Assembly: GCF_949628265.1 (NCBI RefSeq) | Contig: NC_088788.1 | Span: 25,096,335-25,160,334 of the forward strand | From: Cloeon dipterum | Lineage: Eukaryota; Arthropoda; Insecta; Ephemeroptera; Baetidae | Reading direction: 5' to 3' | DNA: 64,000 nucleotides | In this document: piece after piece, positions 48,974 to 62,207 of the stretch | Position numbering within the stretch: the first letter of the stretch is position 1 | How the letters are laid out: every line of letters starts with the position of its first letter | Position numbers and translations under genes: made by a program | Notes under the pieces: model-generated | Seen by the model: the letters and a program-made list of their open reading frames with translations, nothing else | The model's database searches: none | Told to the model about the DNA's origin: nothing

Positions 48974-51900
48974 TTAGATTTCGTAGTTGCGGAACTTGCT
49001 GACAACTTCTGATGGCGACTCTGACTTCCACGGGACAGAGCCTTTGACGCCCCAGCGTATGTTGGGGCCACCCTCGGAGGCACGTCGCTTGTCCTCACGA
49101 GCCACGGCTGCGACGCCGCCGGTGCTGCTACCCTCTTCCAGCATTCGGTCCTTGGTTTTTGGGATGCTCCAGTGCATCGACTGTAATTTGAGGTAAGCGT
49201 AATATTTTCTCTTAAAATTCTCCGGAGATTGTCTTATTTTCTACAGATATAAATCCTTGAATCTTTGCCCGCTTATAGCTGTCTAGTTTTGCTCCTTGAT
49301 AAGTGAAACGATTGTTTACCACTCATTTAAATAATCTTAATAAACCATTTGAGCATATTTTTATCAATCATCTAGCAAGTTACTCATGTCATGTAGAAAA
49401 TTTGGGGTGATGTACTCTTTTTCCGAATTGGGTAATCCAAAAGCATTGGAAATTTTATAATTTCTAGAATTTATCTGAAACAAAATTGGTCCTAAAAAAC
49501 TCATATCGACAAAATTTTAAAAAAACCTAAATTTGTCCAAAATTCCCATTGAAAACCATCAGCCCTGAATTAAAATTTTCAAGTTGTGCTTAGCTTTTGA
49601 ATATTCTGTTATACAAATTTGCAGATTTGAATTCTACACAAATTAGGGAAATGATAAACATTGCATAGAGGCTATATTATATCCAAAAGTGCCTCTCATA
49701 TTTTTTACATTTGCTAATTCAGAGAAATAGAGCCAACTCATAATAATTACAAGATCCGTCCAGTCAAGGTGCAAGTTTAAAAATAAGTTCCCTCGTTTTC
49801 AATAACCATCGATTTTGCATACGAAATATATTGACCAGCTCTCATTTTAAGTACAATTATCGTAATCCGACAGCTTTTTATGTTCAAGAGTGATTGATTT
49901 TGATTAAGTCTCTAGTCTCCGAGTCGATCTCCTTACCTGCTGTACGCTATCCTTCATGTTCATCCACTGCTTGAAGCTGATGGCGATTCCGCTGCCCCGC
50001 CACTTGTCGTAGAGGGTTTTTTTCTCGGGGTCGGTGAGCACATCCCTCGCCTCCTGCAACAGGCACACTCTAGCCATTGATTTCTCTCCTCCCACAAGCG
50101 ACGAATGGCAGTCGGCAACCCGCCCGACCGTCCTTAAACAAAACGCCCATCCACTCTCCCACACAGCAGGCGAATCAGACAAATGGACCACGAAATCAGC
50201 ACGCACCGTTTTTTTTCACCACCGCTGTTGTGTGTAGGATTTCAAATACCCCTGAGTCTTGCGTGGCATGCACCTTACAAACCAAGGCCCCAAAGCCCGC
50301 AGCCTCGAACGAGGGAGCTAGTTTGCGTTATCGAGTACCAGCAAGAGGCTCTATTGTGCTTGAAGTGGAATTCCACAAATGCCACGCTTTGTGTAATGGG
50401 TAAATAATGCCCCTCGTTGACGCAATGAGCTTGTTTTGTCAGTTGCATATTCGTGTCGAGTGATTTCTATTTGACTAGTGCAGTAATCAAGGTTAGCAAA
50501 TATTGCGAAATTAGTCAATCAGTAAGGTTGAGATTCTAAAACGATCGACCATATTTTTTCTGTGCGTCCTTTTTACATTTAGACCTCAGATGAGCATGAA
50601 TTTTTGAAATTTTAAGACTATTGAGCCAGCACACTTAAAACCGTCTAAAACATATTGTTTTTATCAGAAATGTCTTTCAACTTTGTTAAATTCTTTAAAA
50701 AAATCATCATCACATCGTCAAAATTCCCTAAATAGTTGCCCTGCTGATCCGCAATAAAATCATTTTGAACCATCTGATGTAGCAAAAGAAAAAAGCAAGA
50801 CACTCGTCAATCTTACATTCAACTAGATGCGAGATTTTTTCCCAAAAGCAATGGAAAATTGTGCTGGAAGTGCTGCAATTTGCAGGTAAATATCCAGCAT
50901 TTTCACAAATTAATAAATGAAATGTTCATTGGCTTTGACTGCCCTAAATGGGAGCAAAAAACCCAAAAAGAGGTCCAAAAAACCGTCTAAATCGTGCCAA
51001 ATACCGTCAAAAATAGTAATCTTTGAAACATAAAAGTCTTAAAAATCCCAACCCTATCAATTAGAAATATTGCGAAATTATTAACGTCTCAACAGTGACA
51101 GGAGTGAGATAGCATTTTTAAACTTAAACGCGCCCTTTAAACATTTGAATTTGGCATTCTAACTATACATATATTATTTATATACATATTATTATTACTA
51201 TCTTAATTCAACGTGCTCAACGTTTTGAGATTGGCTTTTTTACGCTCCAGATGATAAAGCCTACTTACAACAATTACTTCATAATGCCCTTAATCTTGAG
51301 TTGAATAAGTTCATTCTTACGATCACTTTTATATAAGTGGCGATCTTCCTTACTTAATCAATGAGATTAAACTCTTTACCAAATTTAATATTTTCTGTCG
51401 AATTTTCCCCTCGCGTTTTTCCCTCTTACCACGATTGTGAAACGTGTAAATTTAAACTGATACTTTTAAAACCATACATTTGACAAACCAAAACGAATAT
51501 GATATTAATAGAATTTAATCAAAGTATCATAATGCGAAATTTTACTAATCAAATTTGCCAGTGCTCGCAACTAGCAGGAACCGGTTATTGTAAAAGCAGC
51601 TTTATTTTTCTTAACGCAAATATTCGTGCTCCGTTCGAGTCCAATAAATATTATTATCTAATTGTATAAACTTTTATGTGAATAAAATTGCTCTATAATA
51701 TTCAACTAAAACTAAAATTAAGCATTGGAGCGAATATCCAGCGCTAAAATAGGAGGAGGCAAAAAGTTAAGCATTAACAAGATATTCACTCAGAATTTCA
51801 CAGTTCACACAATGCGACCTTTAAGTTCAGTGCATATACGAAAGACCGTCTCAAAATAGCACTTTGCAGGAGAATTTTCCCTGTGCTCGCGAAAACCAGG

Positions 51901-52554
51901 TTCCGCGCTGTCAGAAACCAAGCGCTTTTATAATTAACAGTTTATTAGCTCTTTCGCTCTGAATAAATGAAAGCTTGCCTCCGCGACCGCCACAGCAACT
52001 CAGTGACGTAATGTTTGTTGATAATATTGCGAACTTGGAAAGTGAATGTGGTCAAGTCGTGCGAAGCTACGGACGTGGAATTCCGCGCAGCTGAAATTAA
52101 TTGCGTGTAAGCCAACCCTGGATCAAAACGAAGAGAATACAAAAATAGCTGGAAATCTCCGTCAGCGCTGCTTTTGCAACAGGAAAATCAATATGCACGA
52201 GCAAAAAGTTGCGTAGGATGCGAAATAATGAAAACACCAATCAACCGAGAGGAAATACCATACCTTAAGTAGCTGGAATCGGGCCTCGCTCTCTTTATCG
52301 CCGTCGTTTTTGTCAGGGTGAAGCTGTAGGGCCCTGGCCTTGTACTCAGCTGTAATCTGTTCCACCTGAAAAACAGGTGAAAGCAGGAGCGGTCGGTTAT
52401 TAGTCTGCTCGGGCACTATATACAAAAGACTTTCTCCACGCCAGGGTATACTCACCGACGATGACTCGTCGCAGCCGAGGATCTGGTAGTAGTCCTCCTT
52501 CTCGTTCTTTTCGTAGTTGAGGATCTGGTCGATGGCCGCGGCGGCAGAACTCAT
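48974..52554 (-). CDS. jdp: J-domain co-chaperone Jdp / DNAJC12, complete, 4 exons
   Basis: Class C Hsp40 that stimulates Hsp70 ATPase; the human orthologue chaperones the aromatic amino-acid hydroxylases. Exons 5' to 3': 52554-52456, 52365-52264, 50053-49937, 49180-48974, all phase 0, giving 174 aa. The J domain spans about residues 20-90: [33 protein letters not shown] with the essential HPD at 49-51, and [23 protein letters not shown]12-specific features follow: [29 protein letters not shown] and the invariant C-terminal KFRNYEI. I chose the ATG at 52554 (MSSAAAAID), which matches family length. An in-frame ATG at 52632 would add 26 Ser/Arg/Pro-rich residues not typical of the family. Intron 2 is 2.2 kb and AT-rich with no other gene seen. 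Confidence 0.95.
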
Positions 52555-55500
52555 GCTGTTGCTGCTGCTGCGAGGACCTTTGGCAGGCGAATGTGGGGCA
52601 CCGGTCGTTCGTCTGTGCGCCGGAGAACACACTTCGGGCCCGCGCAGCAGCCAGCCACTCGTTGGCTGTGCCTCTCACGCCGCGTCGACCCAGCGCGCAA
52701 TCCAATTATTGGCGCTGCAAATCGCACGCGAGACGCACTTGAATGCACCCGCGCACTTAGCTGCAGTGATTTTTGCGCTGCATGCACACAGTATCGACGT
52801 CAATTGTTCAAGTCAGCCAACCCTTCGTTAGCACGATCAAAGGTTTTCACGATCAGGGGATGCTGTGTGTTTGTCTCTCTTGAGAGGAAATCAGCTATTC
52901 CTTCCTTGATTTCCAGATTTGACGCACCTTTTCTCTTTAGTTCCAACCTATTATCATTTAGAGTTTCCCTAATCCTTACACTTCACCGTAAAATATTTAA
53001 CAAAAAGGCGTCTTTTAATACAAAAAAATGACTGGGGAAACTTCTAGATGGAAATAACTGTCACGTGAGCAATATAGCTGTTGCGGAGAGTGGCTCTCTT
53101 TTTTTATCGCTTTTCCTAGTTCAATATATACTTGTACCTACTGCGACAGGCCAGCCCTAGGCGGAAATTTAATAAAGAAATGCTTTAGCTCATATTTTCC
53201 CGACTGGATATTTTTCTCTTCTCTTCAAGAAGAAATAAAACTGCTACTTGTACAAAGTTATTTACTCTACAGTTTTAAAATCTCTTAATTTAATTCAAAT
53301 TTTTCTTCATCAAGCTTGCTATAGCAAAGTTTGTTTTCATTGTTTTTTGTCCATGGGTCGTATGGGTCCTAATTCCTGGCAATGTAAAGCCCATTATCAA
53401 GAGCAGGAAAAAAACTTATATGTTCTATTTTAGGACTGTTACTTTTACCCAATGGAATCAATGATCAAGGCTAAAATTATTGAAAGTTAAAATGCTCACG
53501 CTCACTCTCGGAAGCTAACTAAATCGATATTTATTTTTCCCTATTAATGCTTCTTTTGATGTAAGTTTAATTATTAATGTCAATTATTATTTTAATCAGT
53601 AAATATGGAGCACGTGGATCCGATTTCCTTGAAATAACGTATATACGCTACGATAAGATAAAGACTATACACTGAACCTAATTATGATATTCTTAGTTTT
53701 TTGTCTAAAAATAAAACTATTTAAGGTTAATGGAATAAATTTCAAAACGCAAAAACACTCATATCGTGTTTGATGTGTTTTATTTGAGCTATGTTTATTT
53801 GGTTTATTTTAAACTGCGATTTCACCATTCCAACCTATCTCAATTATATTTTTTTCATTCGTGCTTTTTTTCCAACCTCTTAATACATTTTTCTTTTATT
53901 TTCCTGCCAATTTTGTTCAATCCATTTATTGATTTGATTCATTGACGTTTGTCCAGCATCTTATCAATTCTGGGACGATGATTTGTTTTATGAGCAATAT
54001 ACTTTTTTCCGGTGACAAGCGTTGCCAAGGAGGCATGATGTGCAAGTTTCAAATCAATTAAGTCATGAAAGGTCGAAAATTATAATTTAATTCCATTAGT
54101 TTGCAAAAGTGGTTCTTCAACTTAAGTAGCCATCTGACAAGATCTCTAATTAATAAGCCTCAATGTACGGCATCCGATAAAAAGCAGTGAGATTTTTTAC
54201 TTTTTATACAGGTTCCCAAGAGCACGTCGCGACGCCGCTTTCACATTGTACTTTCAGCCAAATAACTTTTTTCCTGACGCCCGCTTTGACTCGACCGGCT
54301 CCTGTCATTCTGGCAAGCAACTTTTTATTCTGTGGAAGCAATTTTTAATCAAATTTCTAATGAATGGTTGCCCTTTGTACAGCAAGTTCGCTAAAGAAAC
54401 CATATATACCCCAATAAAACCCCCGAAAAGCTTTATGCCCTTCACCACGTGCGAGAGCACAAAAGAATTCACCAAAACACTTTGTCCGCCGCCGACGCGC
54501 AATATACCGCACTCTCTTTCTTTTCATCATTTTTCCTGATAAGTGAGATGCTCTTTTCAAGGCAGCTTCCATCCGCTACCGCATCTAGGATGTCATTCCT
54601 GCGTCCGTGTTAAAATATGGTTCAAGTGTCAAAATTGGATTGTGTCAAGAAAACCTTGCCCAAATCTCCACATCCGGATAATTTTTTTTAAATATTTAAA
54701 CAATTAAGCTATAAACAGATGGGGGACAGGAAAAATTATTTATCTCTTTTTTAAATATTCAGTGGTTACTGAAGAGCAACATCTCTTTGCTATTTTTTAT
54801 TTGACAAGCTTTTCGGCAAGGCAGTTAAAATACTCAATTAACTTTTGACAAGCCTAGCTAGGACGCAAACCCTTTTCACACTCCAAGTTGCGAAGAGAGT
54901 ATTTCCGTCTCATGAATGAATACTCCTGTTAACTGAAAAAGTCTGGAAGACACTAAACCGCAGTTTCCCTTTGCTTGACAATTGTTGATGGATAGGAAAT
55001 TTTCTTTACTATTTTCTTTGTTACCACTGAAAATGACCAGCTATTTTTAACCATCACCTTGAAAAATGTCCCCAGCATGCAGTATTGTTGTTCTCAGAAC
55101 AAATTTGAGCAAATTGTTAATTTACAATAGGATGGAATCCCATTATTAAGAACTTAGTTCCGCGCACTCCTTAAGCATTAAGGATTACTTGGGTCTTTTT
55201 TGCGTTGGCATGTGCCCGCAGCTTGAATGGTATGAAAAAACCCTGGATCAAGTGACAATGAACGGGGGAAATCTGGGGAGGAGTGAATGGAGAGGGCTGG
55301 CAGAGCCCGCAGCCAGAGGAAGCTCACGGTCAGCTCTCTCACAAGTGCCATCCACATGTGCGCCGGGGGAGCACCCGAGACTCGCGCTCTCTCTCTCTTC
55401 TCGCCTAGTGCAGCAATAGAGTACTTCTCCTCTCGGCAGTTTAGTCTAAGATTAGCATCAGACAGGAGGACAGGAAGTGCACATCTCCGTCGCGCGTTGT

Positions 55501-56427
55501 TGCCCGCGCGTCAGATTTGTTTGTCAACCACACTCGCACATGCACATATTGATTACCAGCCGCCGCCACTGTTGCTGATCGGAATATTAATCAACGCCGG
55601 CTCCTTGCAACGAACGCCGCAATTACGCGCGCGTCGTACGCACTCGACCTGACAAGGCAGAAATTGTGCCGGTGAGTTGTAACGTATAATGCTGGGTTTG
55701 TTGTGCCCCGGAGGATGATTTTGAGCCTGCTCCTGTCGGGCGACGTGACAGGAAGCGCCGGCGTTCGCGGTTTGGGATTAAAGCCGTGTTTGTGTGTACT
55801 CCGTGCACACAAATCGGTGGGCAAACCGAACATTTCGCAAACAGTCTGGCGCTTGTGTCCTCGGGGTTGACTCGCATGCCCTAATTTGATTTGCAGCCTA
55901 AAATCAATGCAGCTTGTGAAATATCCTCCTTTTAAAACTATTAATCATACAATGGGGAAATTTAAACACTGAATATTAACATTTAATATAGTTTATTTCT
56001 GGTCCTTCATTAATTATGAACTGACAAAAAGTGAAACAAAATTGACAAAGTATTTATTTAATACGACTAATGAACAAACAAACACTATCTTAAACATGTC
56101 AACGTGAAACGGAGTTACAGAGAAGGTTAATCTTTTTATTTTGAATCATTATTTTGTTTTTATCTTTATGCTGTGCTCAATTTATTCATTATTTTGTTCA
56201 GTATTGGCGTATCAGTGTCATTTGTTCAAATTACTTTACTCTTTAACAGAAAAACAAAATATTGCTCTGAGATCCTTCATTAGTTATTTATTTTTCTACA
56301 CAATAATTTTCTGCAAGTGTCAGGATAAACAAATTATTTATTCACGCCAGCATCTAGTAACAAAAGTGTTACATCTTCCTTAGGAAGAAGCTGATTAATT
56401 AGTATGCACCGCTGCTAGTGGCTGAAG
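52555..56427. other. Divergent intergenic region, jdp to 56428 exon
   Basis: A GC-rich block at 52560-52800 is the probable jdp promoter. AT-rich DNA without genes follows, then a second GC-rich, CpG-rich block at 55280-55860. That block contains a good donor (GCCG/GTGAGTTG, exon end 55671), which may end a non-coding first exon of the gene whose ORF starts at 56428. Confidence 0.45.
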
Positions 56428-56863
56428 ATGGCTTACACGAACGTCCCCTCGTCAAGTCTGGTGTGTCTGCCCTCGATGCTGGAGGCGTCGCACGCACGGA
56501 GGTCCTCAACCGGTATGGGTCAGATGATGCGCAGCTTCAGCAGCTCGTCCAACCCTCTGCAGGTCTTGCGCTGCGTCCACTCGTCCTCGAGCAACGTCTA
56601 CAACAACATCCCCATGAGGGAGACCCACTACAAGGTGCCTCCTACCGCCAACAACAGGCTGGACCAGCCGGGGGCGGAACTCTGCATGGGCAACCGGAGG
56701 CACTCGATAAGCGGCGCCTTCAGGGAGCCCGACCTGCTGACTGGGACACCGGTATGCGGACCGACAGGCACCTTGAAGAGCTTTCGCAGAGCTGCCAGTA
56801 TTATTGAGGAGGTGGGCCAAAGAGGTCAGCAGTCCTCAGAAGAAAAGAAAATCAGGATTAAAG
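56428..56863 (+). CDS. Coding exon of an unidentified gene (N-terminal exon)
   Basis: The open frame from ATG at 56428 (context GAAGATGG) runs 145 codons to a good donor (AAAG/GTAGGA, phase 1). The product is Ser/Arg-rich: it begins MAYTNVPSSSLVCLPSMLE, has a Ser tract (MRSFSSSSNPLQ), then GNRRHSISGAF and KSFRRAASIIEEVGQ, and ends EEKKIRIK. RRHSIS and RRAASI fit basophilic kinase sites (PKA-like R-R-x-S), so this may be a regulated cytosolic N-terminus. GC content is high in an AT-rich setting, which supports real coding. I do not recognise the family. The downstream exons were not found and may lie beyond the window. Without splicing, the frame continues 34 AT-rich codons to a stop at about 56967. 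Confidence 0.55.
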
Positions 56864-59800
56864 GTAGGATTTTTTATTTAATAAATAATTTTAACAAATC
56901 CAGTTTTACGCTAGTTAAATTTATAGAGGAAAAAGAAAATGTCTATTTGTATAGCTTGGGGAAGTAAATTATGTTTTTGTTTCCCTTACAATTAGGTCTT
57001 AGAGTGTTGATTCACATTCTTCCATAGATTTGTGATCTTGCGTTGATTGCTCAAAGTCTGCTGCTCCATCTGCCAACTTTTGTCAGATGCCAGTCATCTG
57101 AATTTGGAATCATATTAGAGACACAATATCCGGCCCAAGAAGTTACGCGCGGTGCGGATAAGACAAAAAGCGATTTCGCTCCGTTTGAGACGGCACTCAC
57201 TCACTTTGCCTTCAATTACCAGCGCTTGATTAATTTTCACGTCCCCGTCCGAGGTCCCTGGCGGCCGTTAGGATCTATAAATGACGCAATCAGAGCGCTG
57301 GTCGCCCACACTATTGGTGTATTTATCGTCATTATTTTAAATAGCTAATAATCGGCGAGCGGTCCCAATCATAAATAATTCAGCGCCGACACCATATGCA
57401 CTCGCAGCAAACAAAGTGGCGATGACCCCCGGATGTGGCCGTATGTGGGGAGCCCGTTTCCTTCCTCCCCGACAACCCCTCAGCGGGACAACCCTCTCAC
57501 TTGGTAAAAAATACTATCCCGCAGACTTATTTAGATATGCCCGTCTTTGAGACGACAGAGATATTTTTATTTTCGGTTCCTGTTTTTGTGAGCATATCCC
57601 GCCAGTTTTTTCCACAGTGACGAGTAAAAAATGAGCCGTTCTAATTTGTAGCTTTGATTCTAATATAGTTTGAGGAAAAATGTGTCGGTTGGTCGTTATA
57701 ATTAGGCACATCGGTCTCACCTCACAAAATGTTGGGTTCTCTTTGAATCCCTGAATTTGTGTTTTTCTGCTTGCTGGGATTATTTCGTCTGCGAAATGCT
57801 AAATTTTGACGCATGGCACATATTGGTATTTATATTAATAAATCAAAAATATTTTTTAATCACTTTTATCAGAGTTGTTTTTAACTTTAGATAAGTAAAT
57901 TTAAGTATAGAGCTCTTCACTGCATTGCTTATTAAAACAGAGATATTAAAATATTTGTGTTGTTTTCTAACTTTCATATAAATAATCTAGCAGTGTAATG
58001 AACCATGGCTGCATCCAACAGACCAAAACTCCAAACATCTGAGCATTTCGTAAGCCCTTTATCACTCTCTCGACATAAATTTTCTGTTCCATTTCTCAAA
58101 TATGATACTTCACATCATTTAGAAATAAATCAAAAGCGAAAGGCGTCAAGATGCTGCTGGCGCTAATGCATCCAGACCATTAGAGGGCTCGCGAAACGAA
58201 TTATTTCGGCACTATGCCAGCATTCTGGAGTATCAGCATCAAAAGCTATTTTGCTTCCGTTTGTCCCGACCAAGCGGTGCCGTGTTGATGAAATTTGCGA
58301 AAGAGAGAAGAGGAAGCAAGTGTCACACGCAGCAGCACTTGTTAAGTTTCCTCAAAGAATTCCAAATTGCCGTTGATGCATATCAAGGAAACTGGAGACT
58401 TTCCGGGACGCGTGAAAATAGGTTTATTTTGGGTGTCAGTATGCGAGACGTACGTGCAATAATATAAATTTATTCGCCGCTGCGCAACATCAAAACAGGG
58501 AGCACAGAGAACGAGAGAAAGAGTCGCAGACAGCAGCACTCTAACGTGCATGAAGGGTACACGCGAATTTATTACGCGAGAGAGCACTGGCAGTTGCCAT
58601 GGCGATGGGATGGATGCACGTGACGTCATAGCCGAGTGTCTCTTAATCGGCCGGAGAATCCGCAATGAAGGAAACAGGGGTTGACCCATCCATATATTCC
58701 AGGCAAATATTTGCTCGCGGTGATTACATCTCGCAGTCAGGCAATGTTGGTCGGCGCGGTAACTTTGTGCACTGCACACACCTTGCCTACCGGCGGTGTC
58801 TCTTTGCTTTGATTTTTATCCTTTGATATCGCATAGGGCCACCGACGCACATTCCAGTTGCTCTTCGTTTTCTGGCTGGACTAATGCCAAAGTAACTCAC
58901 AAATTCAATTTAAAACGCATCGGAATTTTTATGGGAATGCATGAAGCCTCAGCTTGACTTTCAATCTTGACTTAAGAAATAGCTATGGCATTCAAAGTAA
59001 CGTGAGCTGGGATTCTGCACGGAAGCAAACACAAATTAAATATTTTTATAAAATTGATCAAACATCAGCTACAACCATGGGTGAACAAACAAGGAATAGG
59101 TGGCTAAAAGTAAAAATTGAAATAATTGTAGATTAAAAATAATATCGCACGTTTACATACATTAAACAGCAGCTATGAAAGCCCTGCAGGCCTCATCAAC
59201 AAACTACACCTCAGAAATAAAATTCATACCACAGCATTAACAGCAGAGAATTCTGAATCAGTGATCGTTGAAAACGCCTGACTGCACGTTGAAAAGAGAA
59301 ACGAGTAACGAAATCTTGACAAATCCGCAACTTGCATCTTACAACAGGTGAACCAAGCCAAAAATTCCATCCTTTTTTGATATTTTTTAATATAACCTCG
59401 ATTTCTTAAGTGCGATCAAATTCTAATCCATTTGCAACCGTCTTGAATTTTAATGCTTGAAAACATTAATTATATTCAATCAGTGGTTTATATGCGCAGA
59501 TCAGGGAAGAAAGCTAAAAAAAGCCAGAGAAGTTTAACTTTTCATATAATTTTTTCAAACCTCTTAAAACAGGCCATCGCAGGTGCAATCATGACTTTCA
59601 ATCAGGACAATAAGGACTATCAGGCGTGATGCTCAGTGGTCAGCTCGCATCTGAACTTTTTTCGAACCCAAGCAAGATTAATGAATGATCTGGTGGCGTT
59701 GCGATAATTATGTGGTCTATTAATGATATCAGTAGTTGATATATTTAAGATTGCTTGGCGCGTTATTAAATATTACTTCGAACATCATTCATTTTTAAGT

Positions 59801-61467
59801 AGACACTCGAACCAAACCATTTTATCTTTGTCAAATACCGTCTATCGAATTTTATCTAAAATAAGTACGGCGTTTAGAAAAAATGTATGATTGATTTGAT
59901 TGACTTTCCAAAATTTTCTGAAAGTCAAGAGGCTGTCAGAAGTACCAAAGATTTGACCTTTGAATCGCAATTGCCCCATTCACTCTTGAGATAATTGTAT
60001 ATCCAATAAGCCCAATAAGATAAAATGCATGTGCCTCATTGAATTGTATCTTAGCTGTGCAAAGGTTTAATTACACAAGATAAAATCACTATTACTCTTT
60101 CTAGGTATTTGAAAAATTCCATCACGTAATGATAGCACTCGTGCCCAATTTGGAAAAGCTCAGGGAAATCCAGTTAAAAATATTGGTTCGTTTTTCGTGC
60201 CAGTCAATTAATCGGCTAAAATAAACTTCCGCTCGGGAAGAGGAAACGATTCCAAATGAAAAATGCATCATCTCGAGGGGTGGTTGTTGCTCACAATCAG
60301 TGTGGGCCACCGTACAAGCTGTTGTTGTTTATCCTAAAAATCATCAGAAAACGAAATTTATACCAGATGGAAATTTATTTGCGGCAATATAAGTTTTACT
60401 GTCTCCTCATCTCACTCGGATGTAATCAAACCCTAGGCAAGAAAAAAGTCAGCAGCAGTGTAGTAAACGCTGCTTGGCACTCGCTGTAAAGGCAGCAGGC
60501 ACACACTTTCACAAACAAAAAACCCCAGCAGCCCTGTGAAAACAAAAGAGCCGAAGGAATCTGGTGCGTAGGTTGCTGTAGGTTCTTTAGCATGAGCTCT
60601 AGCTCCAAGCACGAGAGAGACAGCTCCAGACGGGCACCATAACATTTGGGTAAAGAAAAAAAATCAAGGCAGGAGGAAAGTCGCTTCCAGCCCAGCACAA
60701 GTCCCTAGAATAATGAAGTGCGCGTCGGTCGGAGATATGGCTCTATTTACAACGCGCTGCTGGTTGCTGAAGCAGATGCCTCGGCTCATAGAGCATCTCC
60801 GCTCCTTTTGAATGAATCCAGAGGGTCCATTCTATCACAGCTGGCATCCGGCCAGACTCCTGCACTTTGCTGCGCTTTTCTAGTTGGTTAATATAGCGCA
60901 GCACCCTGTACCGCATGTGGAATAACATGCACTGTAGCGTCATTCTTGATGGTCGCTATCTGCACAATGGACCGGGTGAGGATGGATGGCACACGCTGCG
61001 TGCCCAGCTCAATGACGTATACTCACTAATAGCCTGCGAGTTTACTGGGTTTAATTTTAGTGCAGTGTTTAATATATACATATAATAGCTCTAAATTTTT
61101 AAATTTAAATATTTTCCCTCCACACATTTGTTTGCAGCCGTGACACCTGTGTGGAAATAAATTACAATGATGGATTTTTTTCAGGAAACTAGCAAGGGTG
61201 ATTAATAAATATCTTCCCTAACAATAGTGTTGTGATTTGAAAGTATGGGATATTGGATTCCGGCAGCCCTTAAGTATTTTCTTTGGCGGAAGAGTTCATG
61301 CACTGGAGCTATTTTCAGAGTGAGAAGTAATATAGCAGTAATAGCTACTGTGGCGCTGTCGACTGCTGGGTATTAAAGTGGAGCCCTTTTTAACATTTTT
61401 GAGGCTAAAATTAAATTTTTTTATGAGATCGTAGCTTACACATAGAGCTGTCTCATTTTCTTTGATA
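56864..61467. other. AT-rich region, intron or intergenic
   Basis: No supportable exon was seen. GC-richer patches occur at 57120-57500 and 58480-58880, the latter with a perfect CRE at 58621. If the 56428 exon is real, part of this is its first intron. Confidence 0.45.
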
Positions 61468-61863
61468 TGTATTTTTGAATTAAAATTGATAACTTTTTAT
61501 TATGACTAACCTCAGGTAAAACATTATGCAGATCGCTGCTGTGCAGTCTTAGATTATGGGATTATAAGCTTTCATAATTATAATAATTTACTTCCGGAAA
61601 ATTTTGTAAAAAATTATAGCATCAAAATGGTACAAGATTAAAAATATTAAAATAACTTCAATGTAGGGTAAAGTAACAAAATAATTTTAATTTATTGGCA
61701 TTTTTTATGTTATAAGTTTTTAAACAATATTCCGGAAGAAAATTGTTATAATTATCAAAGCTTATAAGTCCCTTAGCTAATCTAAGACTGCACAGCAGCG
61801 ATCTCCATAATGTTTTACCTCACGTAAAAAAAAAGATGTGTAAATTTTAATTCAAAAATGCAA
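61468..61863. mobile_element. Palindromic foldback element, ~396 bp
   Basis: The two halves are inverted copies. ATTTTTGAATTAAAATT at the left end recurs inverted at the right end. Inside it, AGGTAAAACATTATG, GATCGCTGCTGTGCAGTC and TTATAAGCTTT blocks match in inverted order. Arms are at least 130 bp with small indels, and the centre near 61620-61720 is AT-rich. There is no ORF, so it is probably a non-autonomous DNA transposon (MITE or foldback). Target duplications were not resolved. Confidence 0.8.
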
Positions 61864-62207
61864 GTCATTTAATGAAAAACACAGGTGATTATAATGCTCA
61901 TATAGAATTTATGCGGTTTAAATTATTACCTAATAAAATTAGTTTGAAAATGATTTCTATAAATAATATATGCACTGTGTGCAACAGGCACGAAATGCAT
62001 TGTTGAAATAACACACATTTTGTATTTTCTCCTTAAATGGCTTAGGAATTAAACGAGAGATGAATCAATATAGAAGTCAGAATACGAGTTTTGTAAGAAA
62101 AAGACAGTGGTGACAGTAGTTCTTGTCGTGTAAGTGAATGGAATAGTACTTTTTTTGTAGCTGCTACTCGATTAGTATCGCAACACAGTTTAAACACGAC
62201 CCTTAAC

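Noticed and set aside
55287..55652. 121-codon plus-strand ORF in a GC-rich block
   Set aside because: Sits in a CpG-rich promoter-like region with other frames also open; more likely a non-coding leader upstream of the 56428 exon.
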